NCBI RefSeq assembly: GCF_000577275.2
Contig: NZ_HG916852.1
Location: 2,111,001-2,175,000, forward strand
Source: Rhizobium favelukesii
GTDB lineage: Bacteria > Pseudomonadota > Alphaproteobacteria > Rhizobiales > Rhizobiaceae
Length of the DNA stretch: 64,000 nucleotides
Direction of reading: 5' to 3'
The position numbers were made by a program, and so were the translations under genes. Position 1 is the stretch's first letter; each line of letters opens with the position of its first letter. The notes under the pieces were generated by a model. It searched no databases. It was not told the origin of the DNA and saw only the letters and a list, made by a program, of their open reading frames with translations. Below are positions 26,680 to 36,057 of the stretch, piece after piece.

Positions 26680-27645
26680 GTGATTTCACGACGTCAAACA
26701 CTGGGGCTTTTCGGCGCGGCTGCGGCCACGGCATTGTTGCCGGGAATCAAAGGCGCGCGTGCGGCAGCGTCCGAGTTCCGCATCGGCTGGCAGAAGAACG
26801 GGGTACTCGCTTTGGCCAAGCGGCGCGGCGCGCTGGAAAAGCGGCTTGCCGACAGAGGCATCACCGTCAGCTGGTCGGAATTCACCTCCGGTCCGCCGCT
26901 GCTGGAGGCGCTCGGCGCAGGTGCGCTCGATTTCGGTGCAACGGGCGACGTGCCGCCGCTTTTCGCCCAGGCGTCCGGTGGACACCTCTACTATGTGGGA
27001 CTGTATCGGGGCAGTTCGGCAGGCTCGGCAATCCTTGTCCGAAATGATTCGCCGATCCAGACGCTCGAAGACCTGAAGGGCAAGAAGGTCGCTTTCAAGC
27101 GCGGTTCGAGCGCCCACAATGTAACGGTCAAGGCTTTGCGCAAGGCTGGCCTGACGCCGGAAGATATCGAGGGTCTGGATCTCAGCCCGCCGGACGCGGC
27201 CGCTGCTTTCAAGAACGGCAGCATCGATGCATGGTCGATCTGGGATCCATATCTGGCCATTGCTCAGGCCGATCCCGAAACTCGGGTTCTGACCACGGCC
27301 GAGGGCATTGTCGACTCCTACAGCTTCTTCCTTGCGAATGCCGAGTTCACCGATGCGAACGGACAGGTCATCGTCGACGTGCTTGATGAACTTGCGCAGG
27401 TCGGCCGGTCCGCACAGAGCAATCTCGAAGCGACAGTCACGGAGCTCTCCGAAATCACCGGCGTGCCGCCGGAGGTAACGCGCGTGACGCTGACGCGTGC
27501 CGGCGCCGATCTCGGCAGCGTATCCGGCATTACGGACGCCGCTGCGGCCTACCAGCAGGCGCTGGCAGATGAGTTCTACAAGCTCGGCATCGTCCCGAAG
27601 CAGCTGAAGACCGGCGATATCGTCTGGCGTGCGAAGGCAAGCTGA
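26680..27645 (+). CDS. ssuA: Alkanesulfonate ABC transporter, binding protein
   Basis: This 321-residue periplasmic binding protein starts with a twin-arginine-like signal (SRRQTLGLFGAAAATALLPG) and then the SsuA/TauA fold: EFRIGWQKNGVLALAKRRGAL, SWSEFTSGPPLLEALGAGALDFGATGD, FKRGSSAHNVTVKALRKAGL and DAWSIWDPYLA. The GTG start at 26680 has an AAGGAGG site. It is the first gene of ssuA-ssuD-ssuC-ssuB, which imports organosulfonates and desulfonates them for sulfur supply under sulfate limitation. Gene order is the classical one. Confidence 0.92.
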   Translation: MISRRQTLGLFGAAAATALLPGIKGARAAASEFRIGWQKNGVLALAKRRGALEKRLADRGITVSWSEFTSGPPLLEALGAGALDFGATGDVPPLFAQASGGHLYYVGLYRGSSAGSAILVRNDSPIQTLEDLKGKKVAFKRGSSAHNVTVKALRKAGLTPEDIEGLDLSPPDAAAAFKNGSIDAWSIWDPYLAIAQADPETRVLTTAEGIVDSYSFFLANAEFTDANGQVIVDVLDELAQVGRSAQSNLEATVTELSEITGVPPEVTRVTLTRAGADLGSVSGITDAAAAYQQALADEFYKLGIVPKQLKTGDIVWRAKAS

Positions 27646-27675
27646 TTTCAATTCCGACTAGAAGGCATCAGATCC

Positions 27676-28851
27676 ATGACCGGCAAACACGATCCTATCA
27701 ATTTTCTCTGGTTCATCCCGACCTCGGGGGATGGCGCCTATCTTGGCTCGAACGAACAGACGCGTGCTCCAGAGATCGGCTATCTCACGCAGATTGCCCA
27801 GGCAGCCGATCGCCTGGGCTATTCTGGTGTATTGCTGCCGACGGGCGTGGCCTGCGAAGAATCCTTCGTTACCGCCGCAGCTCTTGCCGCCAAGACCGAG
27901 AGGCTGCAGTTCCTGGTGGCAATCCGTCCTGGCACGGCCTCGCCGGCATATTACGCGCGTCTAACGACGACGCTCGATCGTATTTCGAACGGGCGCCTGC
28001 TGCTCAACATCGTCGTCGGCGGCAGTCCGGCAGAACTTGCAGGCGACGGCATTCATCTCGCGCATGACGAGCGCTATGCCCATGCCGATGAATTCTTCAC
28101 CGTTTTTGAAGAGCTGCTTGAAAAAGGTACCGCGAGCTACGACGGCAAGTACATCAAGGCGACAAATGCGCGCCTTGGCTTCCCCTCCGTCCAGAACCCG
28201 CGTCCTCCGCTCTATTTCGGTGGTTCGTCGGACGCCGGCATCGATTTCTCGGTCGGTCGCGTCGACAAGTACCTGACCTGGGGCGAGCCACCGGCCCAGG
28301 TTGCCGAAAAGGTTCAAAAGGTGCGCGCCGCTGCCGCGCAAAAGGGGCGCGAGGTCAGCTTCGGCATTCGCCTGCATTTCATCGTCCGCGAAACGGACGA
28401 GGAGGCATGGGCAGCGGCCGATCGCCTGATCTCGAAACTCGACGATGAGACGATCCGCGAGGCGCAGGAGCGCTTCGTCAAGGAATCCGATTCTGTCGGC
28501 CAGAAGCGCATGGCGGCATTGCACGGCGGTCGCCGGGAAAAGCTGGAGGTCTCGCCGAACCTGTGGGCCGGTGTCGGCCTAGTGCGCGCCGGGGCAGGGA
28601 CGGCACTGGTCGGCTCGCCGAAGACAGTGGCCGCGCGCCTGCGCGAATATCAGGATGTCGGTATCGATACCGTCATCGGATCCGGTTATCCGCATCTCGA
28701 GGAGGCCTACCGCGTTGCCGAGCTGCTGTTCCCCGAACTCGGGATCACGCGCCAAGAGCAGCGACACGGCTTCCAGACCGATTTCGGCAAGCATCAGGTC
28801 TTCGGCGGCGGCAGCCATGGCGGAAACCTGAAAGTGGTCTCCGGCTCCTGA
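27676..28851 (+). CDS. ssuD: FMNH2-dependent alkanesulfonate monooxygenase
   Basis: This 391-residue flavin-dependent enzyme of the bacterial luciferase-like fold oxidises alkanesulfonates to aldehyde and sulfite. It shows [59 protein letters not shown] and [11 protein letters not shown], all close to SsuD. Length matches (E. coli about 381), with about ten extra C-terminal residues. An FMN reductase partner (SsuE) is not in the window. It lies 30 bases after ssuA. A terminator-like hairpin separates it from ssuC. Confidence 0.94.
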   Translation: MTGKHDPINFLWFIPTSGDGAYLGSNEQTRAPEIGYLTQIAQAADRLGYSGVLLPTGVACEESFVTAAALAAKTERLQFLVAIRPGTASPAYYARLTTTLDRISNGRLLLNIVVGGSPAELAGDGIHLAHDERYAHADEFFTVFEELLEKGTASYDGKYIKATNARLGFPSVQNPRPPLYFGGSSDAGIDFSVGRVDKYLTWGEPPAQVAEKVQKVRAAAAQKGREVSFGIRLHFIVRETDEEAWAAADRLISKLDDETIREAQERFVKESDSVGQKRMAALHGGRREKLEVSPNLWAGVGLVRAGAGTALVGSPKTVAARLREYQDVGIDTVIGSGYPHLEEAYRVAELLFPELGITRQEQRHGFQTDFGKHQVFGGGSHGGNLKVVSGS

Positions 28852-28862
28852 TCCGCCAATTG

Positions 28863-28892
28863 GCGCCGCCCCGGTGTCGGGCGGCGCTTTTT
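28863..28892 (+). terminator. Terminator-like hairpin inside the ssu cluster
   Basis: GCGCCGCCC (28863-28871) and GGGCGGCGC (28879-28887) pair perfectly around a 7-base loop and are followed by five T residues. It starts 12 bases after the ssuD stop and 91 bases before the ssuC start. It should limit read-through, giving more binding protein and monooxygenase than permease and ATPase. Confidence 0.75.
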
Positions 28893-28953
28893 CATTGGGG
28901 AACGCACCGGGTCCGGAAGCTAGATAGAGTACGCAGAAGCGAGGAAATTCTTC

Positions 28954-29790
28954 ATGTCGACTTTCGATACGCCGATCGGGCGGGCGCTGACCGAGCGCGC
29001 TGAACGCAAGAGAAGCCTCCGAGTCTCGCTTCCGGGGCGCGATAAGGTGTTTCCCTTCCTCGTGCCCGTGGCAATCATTGCCGCCTGGCAGCTGGCCTCG
29101 TCAGTCGGCTGGATCTCCTCCCGCATCATGCCATCACCTGTTGACGTCGCCGCGGCCTTCTGGTCGACGACCGTCACCGGGCAGCTTCCCCATGATATTC
29201 TGGTCAGCGCCGCCCGCGCCTTTGCGGGATTGCTGGTCGGCGGCTCGATCGGTTTCCTCCTCGGCATCGCCAACGGCGTCTCGAAAGTCTCGGAGCAGCT
29301 GACGGATACGACACTGCAGATGCTGCGCACGATCCCGCATCTCGCCATGATCCCGCTGGTCATCCTCTGGTTTGGGATCGGCGAAGAATCGAAGTTATTC
29401 CTGACCTCTCTCGGCGTGCTTTTTCCGGTCTATCTCAACACCTATCACGGCGTTCGCAACGTTGACCGCGATCTGATCGAGATGGGCGGGGTCTATGGGA
29501 TGGGAAGCTGGACCTTGTTCCGGAAAGTGATCTTCCCCGGCGCGCTGCCGTCGATCTTCGTCGGCCTGCGCTATGCGCTCGGCATCATGTGGCTGACCTT
29601 GATCGTGTCTGAATCGATCGCGGCTTCATCAGGCATCGGTCACATGGCGAATAACGCCCGCGAATTCATGATGACCGACGTGGTCGTGCTGGCCCTGGTG
29701 ATCTACGCCGTTCTCGGCAAGCTTGCCGATGTCGTTGCCCGTGCCCTGGAGCGCCGGGCGCTCAAATGGAACCCGGTTTACGAAAAGTAG
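28954..29790 (+). CDS. ssuC: Alkanesulfonate ABC transporter, permease
   Basis: This 278-residue inner-membrane protein has the BPD-type permease domain. A cytoplasmic N-terminus of about 35 residues precedes [21 protein letters not shown]; later helices and the ATPase-contact loop are in [40 protein letters not shown]. The C-terminal helix is [18 protein letters not shown]. It lies 10 bases before ssuB and would act with ssuA and ssuB products. Confidence 0.93.
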   Translation: MSTFDTPIGRALTERAERKRSLRVSLPGRDKVFPFLVPVAIIAAWQLASSVGWISSRIMPSPVDVAAAFWSTTVTGQLPHDILVSAARAFAGLLVGGSIGFLLGIANGVSKVSEQLTDTTLQMLRTIPHLAMIPLVILWFGIGEESKLFLTSLGVLFPVYLNTYHGVRNVDRDLIEMGGVYGMGSWTLFRKVIFPGALPSIFVGLRYALGIMWLTLIVSESIAASSGIGHMANNAREFMMTDVVVLALVIYAVLGKLADVVARALERRALKWNPVYEK

Positions 29791-29800
29791 GAGTGGCGCC

Positions 29801-30625
29801 ATGACCATCATCGCGCATGAGCGTTTTCAAGGGGCTGCGGATGAAATTGAATACGAGACAGATCGTGCGACACCGGCCGGCACCGGTGCTGCGGCAATCA
29901 CGCTGAAGGGACTTGAGAAAAGCTTCGGCAGCAACCGCGTGCTGCGCGGTATCAACCTCCACATTCCGGCCGGCCAGTTCGTCGCTGTCATCGGCAAGAG
30001 CGGTTGCGGCAAGAGTACGCTGCTGCGGATCCTGATGGGGCTCGACGAGCCGACGAGCGGCGAACTGCATTTCGAAAACCCCGATGGCGCGGATTCCGAG
30101 GCGAACGCCCGGATCGTGTTTCAGGAGCCTCGTCTGCTCCCCTGGCTGAGCGTCGCCGAAAATGTGGCGGTCGGGCTCGGTGACGGGATCGACAAGCGGG
30201 TCGCCGCCGCTGAGGTCGAGGCGGTACTCGGTGAGGTACAGCTTGCCGAGAAGGTGAAGGAATGGCCGGCTCGTCTTTCAGGCGGCCAACGGCAGCGTAT
30301 CGCGCTGGCGCGGGCACTTGTGAGCAAGCCCGGCGTCCTGGCGCTCGACGAACCGCTCGGCGCACTCGACGCACTGACGCGGATCACCATGCAGGAACTG
30401 CTCAATCGCGTATGGCGAGAGCTGGGCTTTACCGCGGTGCTGGTCACGCATGATGTCAGCGAGGCGGTGCATCTTGCCGATCGTGTCATCGTCCTGGACG
30501 AGGGGCGCGTTGCGCTTGACCTGGCGATCCCCTATCCGCACCCGCGCCGCCACGGCAACCCGGAGCTTGCCGAACTCGAAGGGCGACTGCTCGCGGTGAT
30601 CCTGGGGACGGACACCGCTCACTGA
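29801..30625 (+). CDS. ssuB: Alkanesulfonate ABC transporter, ATP-binding protein
   Basis: This 274-residue ATPase has Walker [18 protein letters not shown]-loop [13 protein letters not shown], signature [15 protein letters not shown], Walker [18 protein letters not shown] and switch [16 protein letters not shown], all typical of nitrate/taurine/sulfonate importers. The first 30 residues are an extra segment before the domain. The start at 29801 follows TAGGAG. It ends the ssu cluster; the iron importer ATPase gene faces it 33 bases away with no visible terminator between the two stops. Confidence 0.93.
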   Translation: MTIIAHERFQGAADEIEYETDRATPAGTGAAAITLKGLEKSFGSNRVLRGINLHIPAGQFVAVIGKSGCGKSTLLRILMGLDEPTSGELHFENPDGADSEANARIVFQEPRLLPWLSVAENVAVGLGDGIDKRVAAAEVEAVLGEVQLAEKVKEWPARLSGGQRQRIALARALVSKPGVLALDEPLGALDALTRITMQELLNRVWRELGFTAVLVTHDVSEAVHLADRVIVLDEGRVALDLAIPYPHPRRHGNPELAELEGRLLAVILGTDTAH

Positions 30626-30658
30626 ACTGAACCGTTCGTGATGTCCGACAGGCGAATC

Positions 30659-31411
30659 TCAGATCGCGCCGTCGACGATCACCATCGGTGTGCCCTGCGA
30701 GCAGCGCTCGATGCGGGCGTTGATCTTATAGATGTCGCGAAGCATGGCGTCTGTGATGACGTGCGACGTCGGCCCGCTCGCCGCCATCATGCCACTGGCA
30801 ATGACGATCGTGTTCTCACAATAGCGCAGCGCGTGATTGAGGTCGTGGAGCGCGATCAGCACGATCATTCCGTTGCGGCGGGCAAGGTCGGCGATAAAGC
30901 TTAGCACTTCGACCTGTCTGTGGAGGTCGAGTGCAGAGGTCGGCTCATCCATCAGCAGCACTTCAGGCTTGCGGACCAATGCCTGCGCGAGGGACACGAG
31001 CTGACGCTGACCTCCGGACAGTTCGCCAAGGCCGCGGAAGGCGAGGTTTTCGATACGGAGGGCCTTCAGGATCTCATCGATGCCATCAAGCTCGTCGTCG
31101 GCGACCCGCCAGCCGCTGCCTTGCTTGGCCGACAGAAGGATCGATTCAAACACGGTCAGTACGGCATTGGCGCCCGTATCCTGCGGCATGTAGCAGATCG
31201 TTCGCGATCCGCGATCGGTGTCGGAAAGCTCGACCAGTCCGGGACCCTTCACCAAGCAAGCAATCCGCTTGAACAGCGTCGACTTGCCGGCCGCGTTGGG
31301 GCCGATGATGGCGGTGACGCTGCCGCCTTTCAGATCGTCGATGCTCACGTTTGATAGAACGGTCATGCGCCCGTAGGCGGCGCCGACGTCTGCGAGGGCC
31401 AGCGCTACCAT
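30659..31411 (-). CDS. Iron-type ABC transporter, ATP-binding protein
   Basis: This 250-residue ATPase is of the FecE/FhuC group. It has Walker A IIGPNAAGKSTLFKRIACL, signature LSGGQRQLVSLAQAL, Walker B PEVLLMDEPTSALDLHRQVEV and switch LIALHDLNHALRYCE. The D-L-H-x-Q motif after the Walker B is typical of iron-siderophore ATPases. It overlaps the permease gene by 7 bases and is the last gene of a leftward four-gene run (binding protein, binding protein, permease, ATPase). Confidence 0.92.
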   Translation of the reverse strand: MVALALADVGAAYGRMTVLSNVSIDDLKGGSVTAIIGPNAAGKSTLFKRIACLVKGPGLVELSDTDRGSRTICYMPQDTGANAVLTVFESILLSAKQGSGWRVADDELDGIDEILKALRIENLAFRGLGELSGGQRQLVSLAQALVRKPEVLLMDEPTSALDLHRQVEVLSFIADLARRNGMIVLIALHDLNHALRYCENTIVIASGMMAASGPTSHVITDAMLRDIYKINARIERCSQGTPMVIVDGAI

Positions 31412-32472
31412 GCGCGCCTCCTGTTGCTGAAGATGAGAATGAAGAAAAAGGGTACGCCAACGAGCGCCGTGATGACGCCAATCGGCAGGATCGCCCCTGG
31501 GATCAGGATCTTGCTGACGACCGATGTCACCGACAGGAGAAGTGCGCCACAGATGACCGAACCCGGCAGGAAGAAGCGCTGATCTTCGCCGACAACCATG
31601 CGGGCGATATGCGGGCCGACGAGCCCAACGAAGCCGATCGTGCCGACGAACGACACCGGGATGGCGGCCAGAAGGCTGACGATCATCATCGTTTGCAGAC
31701 GCAGCCGGCGGACGTTGATACCGAGACTGGCGGCCTTGTCGTCCCCGAGCCGCAGGGCGGTCAGCGCCCAGGCCTGTCGCATGAAGAGCGGCACAGTGAC
31801 AGCAAGCACCGCGGCAGTGAAATAGACCTTCGCCCAAGTGGCCTTGGTCAGGCTGCCCATCGTCCAGAAAACGACGGCGGCCAGCGCCTGTTCGGAGGCG
31901 AGGTATTCCAGCAGCGACAGTGCGGCATTGAAGGTGAAGACGAGGGCAATGCCGAGGAGCACGATCGTTTCGACGCTCACGCCGCGCATGGTCGAGGCAA
32001 AGTGGATGAAGAGCGCAGCCGCCATCGCCATCAGGAATGCATTCAGCGGCACCATGTATTCGATCGCGCCCGGAAAGATCGCAACGCCGCCGACAAGTGC
32101 CAGAGCGGCGCCGAAGCTCGCGGCGGCGGAAATGCCCAGCGTGAAGGGGCTCGCCAGCGGGTTTGAAAGGATCGTCTGCATCTGCGCACCCGCCACGGAA
32201 AGCGAGGCACCGACGGTGACCGCCATCAAGGCAATCGGCATGCGGATATCCCAGATGATGACCCGAAGCTGGTTGGCAGCCGCGGCGGGGTCAAAGAGCG
32301 CCGACAACACGTCCGAAAGCGCATAGTTGGCAGGCCCGAGCGCCATATCGGCCGAGATGCTGAAACAGAGCGCCGCGGTGAGCGCGACAAGGATGAGGAT
32401 ACGGCGAAACGCAAGGGCGCGATATTGCTCGCGCCCCGTCGTTTCAACCTGAACCTGACCGAATGAGGCCAT
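31405..32472 (-). CDS. Iron-type ABC transporter, permease (FecCD family)
   Basis: This 355-residue inner-membrane permease has about nine to ten helices. Family segments are FRRILILVALTAALCFSISAD at the N-terminus, WDIRMPIALMAVTVGASLSVAGAQMQ, NPLASPFTLGISAAASFGAAL and, near the C-terminus, VGPHIARMVVGEDQRFFLPGS with GALLLSVTSVVSKIL. Its start overlaps the stop of the second binding-protein gene (TGATG), and its end overlaps the ATPase gene. It should form a homodimer in the import complex. Confidence 0.93.
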   Translation of the reverse strand: MASFGQVQVETTGREQYRALAFRRILILVALTAALCFSISADMALGPANYALSDVLSALFDPAAAANQLRVIIWDIRMPIALMAVTVGASLSVAGAQMQTILSNPLASPFTLGISAAASFGAALALVGGVAIFPGAIEYMVPLNAFLMAMAAALFIHFASTMRGVSVETIVLLGIALVFTFNAALSLLEYLASEQALAAVVFWTMGSLTKATWAKVYFTAAVLAVTVPLFMRQAWALTALRLGDDKAASLGINVRRLRLQTMMIVSLLAAIPVSFVGTIGFVGLVGPHIARMVVGEDQRFFLPGSVICGALLLSVTSVVSKILIPGAILPIGVITALVGVPFFFILIFSNRRRAW

Positions 32473-33608
32473 CAGTTGGAGCCTTTTTCAAGAGAAACGA
32501 AATAGCCCGGCTTGTACGTCACCGGCAGGAACTTCCTGTGGAATTCCGCGAAGTCGGCTTCGGGATCGAGATCGGCGAAGAGTTCCGGGTGAAACCACTT
32601 GGCGAATTGCTGAATCGGGAAGAACTCGTAGGGCGCGCCATAGAACTGATGCCAGACGGCATGCACGTTGCCGCTCTTCACGGCCTTCAACTCAGGAAAT
32701 GGTGTGCGTGTCATGAGATTTGCCAGCTTCTCGCGCGCCAGCGTCATATCCGCGCCGCGCCCAACGGGCACGAACTGGTTGATGTCGGATTCGGCTGCCC
32801 AGTTTGATCCGGTAACGATGACATGCTCCGGATCCGAGATGACGAGTTGTTCGGGATTGAGATCGCCGAACGTTGTCTTGATGCCGTCGGCAGCAACATT
32901 GTGGCCGCCAGCCTGTTCGACCATGGCGCCGAAATTGACCGGGCCGAAGGTGCGGCAGCACGTGTTTTCGCCGGAAATGCCGGGCGCGCGTTCGATAAAG
33001 ACGCTTGGCCGCTTGAGATCCTCGACGGTCGCAAGTCTGTCGGTCACGCGCGCAATCTCGGCGCGGCGATAGGCGATAAACTCCTTGGCCCGCTCTTCCG
33101 CGCCGAAGAGCTTGCCGACAAGCTCGATCGAAACCTCGCTGTTTTTGTCCGGATCAATTCGGAAATCGAGATAGACGACCTTGATGCCCGCGGCGGCCGC
33201 CTTCTCCTCGAAACCGCTTTCCTTTGCGGACTTTTCCGATTCGAGATTGAGCGTGATGACATCCGGCGACAACGAGATCGCTGTTTCGAGGCTGAAATCG
33301 CCCTGGGGCACATAGCCGAAACGCGGTAGTTTCTCGATCTGTGGGAAACGTTCGGCGTAGGCCTTGTAACTGTCGGGGTCCTTCTTGATGAGGTCGTCGC
33401 GCCAACCGACGATGGTGTCGAAGGCCTGCTCACCCTTGAGCGCCGCGATCACATGGATCTGGCGCGCCTCGCCAACGATGACGCGCTTGGCGGGCAGGTC
33501 GGCCTCGACCGTGCGGCCGGCGACATCGGTGATTTCCGCTGACAGGACGGGGGTGGTCAGGAGCGCCAGCGAAAGGGCGGCAACGTGCCGGAGTGTCGTG
33601 AACCGCAT
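32472..33608 (-). CDS. Iron-type ABC transporter, binding protein (second of a tandem pair)
   Basis: This 378-residue exported protein has a signal peptide ending TTPVLSA before EITDVAGR, then a FecB-like (type III) binding fold: KRVIVGEARQIHVIAALKGEQAF, IVGWRDDLIKKDPDSY, SPDVITLNL, and a conserved end YKPGYFVSLEKG. It is clearly paralogous to the neighbour at 33705-34838 along its whole length. Both have an adjacent Cys pair (here NTCCRTFGPVNFG). The start MRFTTLRH is chosen over a longer frame. It overlaps the permease gene by one base. Confidence 0.9.
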   Translation of the reverse strand: MRFTTLRHVAALSLALLTTPVLSAEITDVAGRTVEADLPAKRVIVGEARQIHVIAALKGEQAFDTIVGWRDDLIKKDPDSYKAYAERFPQIEKLPRFGYVPQGDFSLETAISLSPDVITLNLESEKSAKESGFEEKAAAAGIKVVYLDFRIDPDKNSEVSIELVGKLFGAEERAKEFIAYRRAEIARVTDRLATVEDLKRPSVFIERAPGISGENTCCRTFGPVNFGAMVEQAGGHNVAADGIKTTFGDLNPEQLVISDPEHVIVTGSNWAAESDINQFVPVGRGADMTLAREKLANLMTRTPFPELKAVKSGNVHAVWHQFYGAPYEFFPIQQFAKWFHPELFADLDPEADFAEFHRKFLPVTYKPGYFVSLEKGSN

Positions 33609-33704
33609 GGAGACCTCTATTTGAAGCAAAAACGAACCGAGCCGCACGTTTGCGGCTCGCCCTGCGGTGCGCCGGCTGACCTCTCGGGTCATGCCGGCTG
33701 CGTC

Positions 33705-34838
33705 TTACCGGTCGTCCTTCAACGAAACGAAGTAACCCGGCTTGTACTCCAGTGGCAGGAAGCGGGCGTGCAACTCCTTGAAGGTTGCCTCAGGGTCAAG
33801 ATCCGCGAAGAGATCCGGATGCAGCCACTTTGCAATCTCCTGGATTGCCACGAACTGGTAGGGGTTGTTGTAGAACTGGTGCCAGATGGCGTGAACGTTC
33901 TTGTCTTCGACGGCCTTCACGCCGGTAAAGGCAGGGCGCTTGGTCAAGGCCTCGAGCTTGCGGTGCGCTTCCTTGAGGTCCGAGCCATAGCCGACGCCGA
34001 CCCAGGCGCCGCCTGGCACATACTTATCCCAGTTGCCGCCGGTGATGATGATCTGGTCTGGATTGGAGGCGATGATCTGCTCCGGATTGACGGTGCCGAA
34101 GGTGCCCGGAATGATGTCCTTGGCCATGTTCTTGCCGCCTGAAATCTCGACCATCTTGCCGAAGTTCTCGTCGCCGAAGGACATGCAGCAATCGTCGGAA
34201 TAGCCGCCGGCGCGCTCCACGAAGACGACCGGCTTGGCCGGGTTGTTCTTTTCGAGAACGTCGGTCACCCGCTCGATGCGGTCGGCGCGGAACTTGATGA
34301 AGTCCTCGGCGACAGCCTCCCTGCCCATCAATTGACCCATGATGCGCATGCTGGGCTCGGTGTTTTCCATCGGCTTTTCGCGGAAATCCACATAGACCAG
34401 CGGGATGCCGACCTTGGCGAGCTTCTCGATATAGCCGGCTTCTTCGGTTGCTGTCTTGGCGTCGACGTTCATCAGGATGACATCGGGCTTGAGGGCCACG
34501 GCCTGCTCGATATCGAAGGTACCGTCCTTCATGCCGCCGAAGGTCGGAAGCTTGGTGATGTCGGGATACTTCGTAAGATAGGCCTGGTAGGATTCAGGAT
34601 CGGCCTTGGGCAGGTCGTCGCGCCAGCCGACGACGTGCTCAAAAGGTGCTTCCTTGTCGAGGGCGGCCAGGAAGTAGATCTGCCGTCCTTCGCCGAGAAT
34701 CATGTGATTGACGGGAGCGTTCACTTCGACGCTACGGCCGGTGACATCCTTGACCGTGACCTTGTCGGCCAGGGCCGGCAGGACCATGGAGACGAGAAGA
34801 CCCATTGCAAGCGCTGCTGTTTTGCCTGTAAGTCGCAT
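33705..34838 (-). CDS. Iron-type ABC transporter, binding protein (first of a tandem pair)
   Basis: This 377-residue exported protein has a signal peptide (KTAALAMGLLVSMVLPALA) and then a fold matching the next gene: DKVTVKDVTGRSVEV, HMILGEGRQIYFLAAL, VVGWRDDLPKADPESY, KPDVILMNVDAK, the Cys pair in SDDCCMSFGDENFG and the end YKPGYFVSLKDDR. It is the first gene after the iron-response-type box at 34885-34899 and should therefore be the most expressed. The gap to the second binding-protein gene is 96 bases. The ligand is probably an iron chelate or haem; the sequence does not say which. Confidence 0.9.
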   Translation of the reverse strand: MRLTGKTAALAMGLLVSMVLPALADKVTVKDVTGRSVEVNAPVNHMILGEGRQIYFLAALDKEAPFEHVVGWRDDLPKADPESYQAYLTKYPDITKLPTFGGMKDGTFDIEQAVALKPDVILMNVDAKTATEEAGYIEKLAKVGIPLVYVDFREKPMENTEPSMRIMGQLMGREAVAEDFIKFRADRIERVTDVLEKNNPAKPVVFVERAGGYSDDCCMSFGDENFGKMVEISGGKNMAKDIIPGTFGTVNPEQIIASNPDQIIITGGNWDKYVPGGAWVGVGYGSDLKEAHRKLEALTKRPAFTGVKAVEDKNVHAIWHQFYNNPYQFVAIQEIAKWLHPDLFADLDPEATFKELHARFLPLEYKPGYFVSLKDDR

Positions 34839-34884
34839 CGAAAAGTATACCCCCGTGGAAAACTTTTCGTCGTCTATTATTTTC

Positions 34885-34899
34885 TGACTTAAACAGTCA
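34885..34899. promoter_or_regulatory. TGA-N9-TCA iron-responsive operator (RirA-type)
   Basis: TGACTTAAACAGTCA matches the IRO-box pattern TGA-N9-TCA recognised by RirA in rhizobia, and the four bases next to each half (TGACT...AGTCA) are also symmetric. It lies 47 bases upstream of the first binding-protein gene and 44 bases upstream of the divergent methyltransferase gene, in AT-rich DNA. RirA with an iron-sulphur cluster represses such genes under iron sufficiency. rirA itself is not in the window. Confidence 0.7.
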
Positions 34900-34943
34900 A
34901 GTTATATCTATTAGAACGATTTCAAACTGAAATAGCGATTGGC

Positions 34944-35765
34944 ATGAGCATGAGTGAAATGGGAATTGCAGGCGGGCACAACTACGGGCTTCGCGAGGAG
35001 ATCAAGGCTTACTGGTCGGCCCGCGCGGCGACCTTCGATCTGTCTCCCGGGCACGAGATTTTTTCCGAGCCCGAGCGTGTTGCCTGGCATCGCCTGATTC
35101 TAAAGCATCTGGGGCCCGGCGACGGCAGGCTGGCCCTCGACCTCGCAAGCGGCACCGGCGTTGTTTCCCACTTGATGGACGATCTTGGGTTCAGGGTCAC
35201 GGGGTTGGATTGGGCTGAGCCGATGCTCGAGCGGGCGCGCGCCAAGGCAAAGGCGAGGGGACGGTCTATTTCATTTCGGATGGCGGACGTCGAGGCGACG
35301 ATGGAACCCGATGCGACGTACGACGTCATCATAACCCGCCACCTCGTCTGGACACTCGTGGATCCCGAGGCGGCTTTTTCCGAATGGATGCGCGTCCTGA
35401 AGCCCGGCGGAACGATTCTGATCGTCGATGGTGACTTCGTGAAGGCGGGCCGTGTGGAACGGATGCTGAAAGCACTTGCGAAGACCATGGAGAGGGTCGG
35501 TTTGCTCAAGGCTGATCCGCAGCATGCACCGCTGGAACTGATGAAAAATCACAACGACATCGTTTCGCGCGTTCATTTCTCGAACGGGGCGCGGGCCGAG
35601 CTGGTCGCGGGAATGCTCGGCGGCGCGGGCTTCGAAGGCATGACGATCGACACGAACCTGCGCGAAATCCATAAGAGCCAGGCGAAGCACTGGAATTATC
35701 TGAAGGCGCTGTCACGTGGCATCCAGCATCGTTTTGCCATCAGTGCACGTAAACCGGGCGGCTGA
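34944..35765 (+). CDS. Class I SAM-dependent methyltransferase
   Basis: This 273-residue cytoplasmic enzyme has the SAM-binding motif I LALDLASGTGVVSHLM, motif II GLDWAEPMLERARAKA, an acidic RMADVEATM, and post-motif VLKPGGTILIVDGDFV. The N-terminal EIKAYWSARAATFDLSPGH resembles small-molecule methyltransferases of the UbiE/arsenite type, but no cysteine triad is present. It diverges from the iron importer across the shared RirA-type box, suggesting a role in modifying or releasing an iron ligand. That role is inference. The start could also be the second ATG, two codons later. Confidence 0.88.
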   Translation: MSMSEMGIAGGHNYGLREEIKAYWSARAATFDLSPGHEIFSEPERVAWHRLILKHLGPGDGRLALDLASGTGVVSHLMDDLGFRVTGLDWAEPMLERARAKAKARGRSISFRMADVEATMEPDATYDVIITRHLVWTLVDPEAAFSEWMRVLKPGGTILIVDGDFVKAGRVERMLKALAKTMERVGLLKADPQHAPLELMKNHNDIVSRVHFSNGARAELVAGMLGGAGFEGMTIDTNLREIHKSQAKHWNYLKALSRGIQHRFAISARKPGG

Positions 35766-35811
35766 GGCGGCCACCAGGAACTGCAACAACGAGCGGCGAT
35801 CCTCGAGGCGG

Positions 35812-35994
35812 CTAGAACAGCAATGCATTGACCGTGACGATCACGAAAAAAGCAACGACGACCAAGGAAGCTGCCCACACAACCGTGCGGTTGGCATTGG
35901 CCAGGACTTGTGGTCTGGGGCCGCGCTTGGGATTGAATTTGTGCCGCCGCTTTAGTGCGGTTCCACTGTGTGAAGATCGCTTCTCTGCAGCCAT
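35812..35994 (-). CDS. Small basic membrane protein, unknown
   Basis: This 60-residue protein has a strongly basic N-terminal half (KRSSHSGTALKRRHKFNPKRG) and one C-terminal helix (TVVWAASLVVVAFFVIVTVNALLF). It looks like a tail-anchored peptide with its charged part in the cytoplasm. A GAGGCGG ribosome site precedes the ATG. It lies between two larger genes on the leftward strand. No family is recognised. Confidence 0.6.
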   Translation of the reverse strand: MAAEKRSSHSGTALKRRHKFNPKRGPRPQVLANANRTVVWAASLVVVAFFVIVTVNALLF

Positions 35995-36057
35995 ACCGCC
36001 TCACTTGCAGCCGTGGGATTGTTAAGACGCAAATCTAGCATGAAAGCGGTCCAATAT

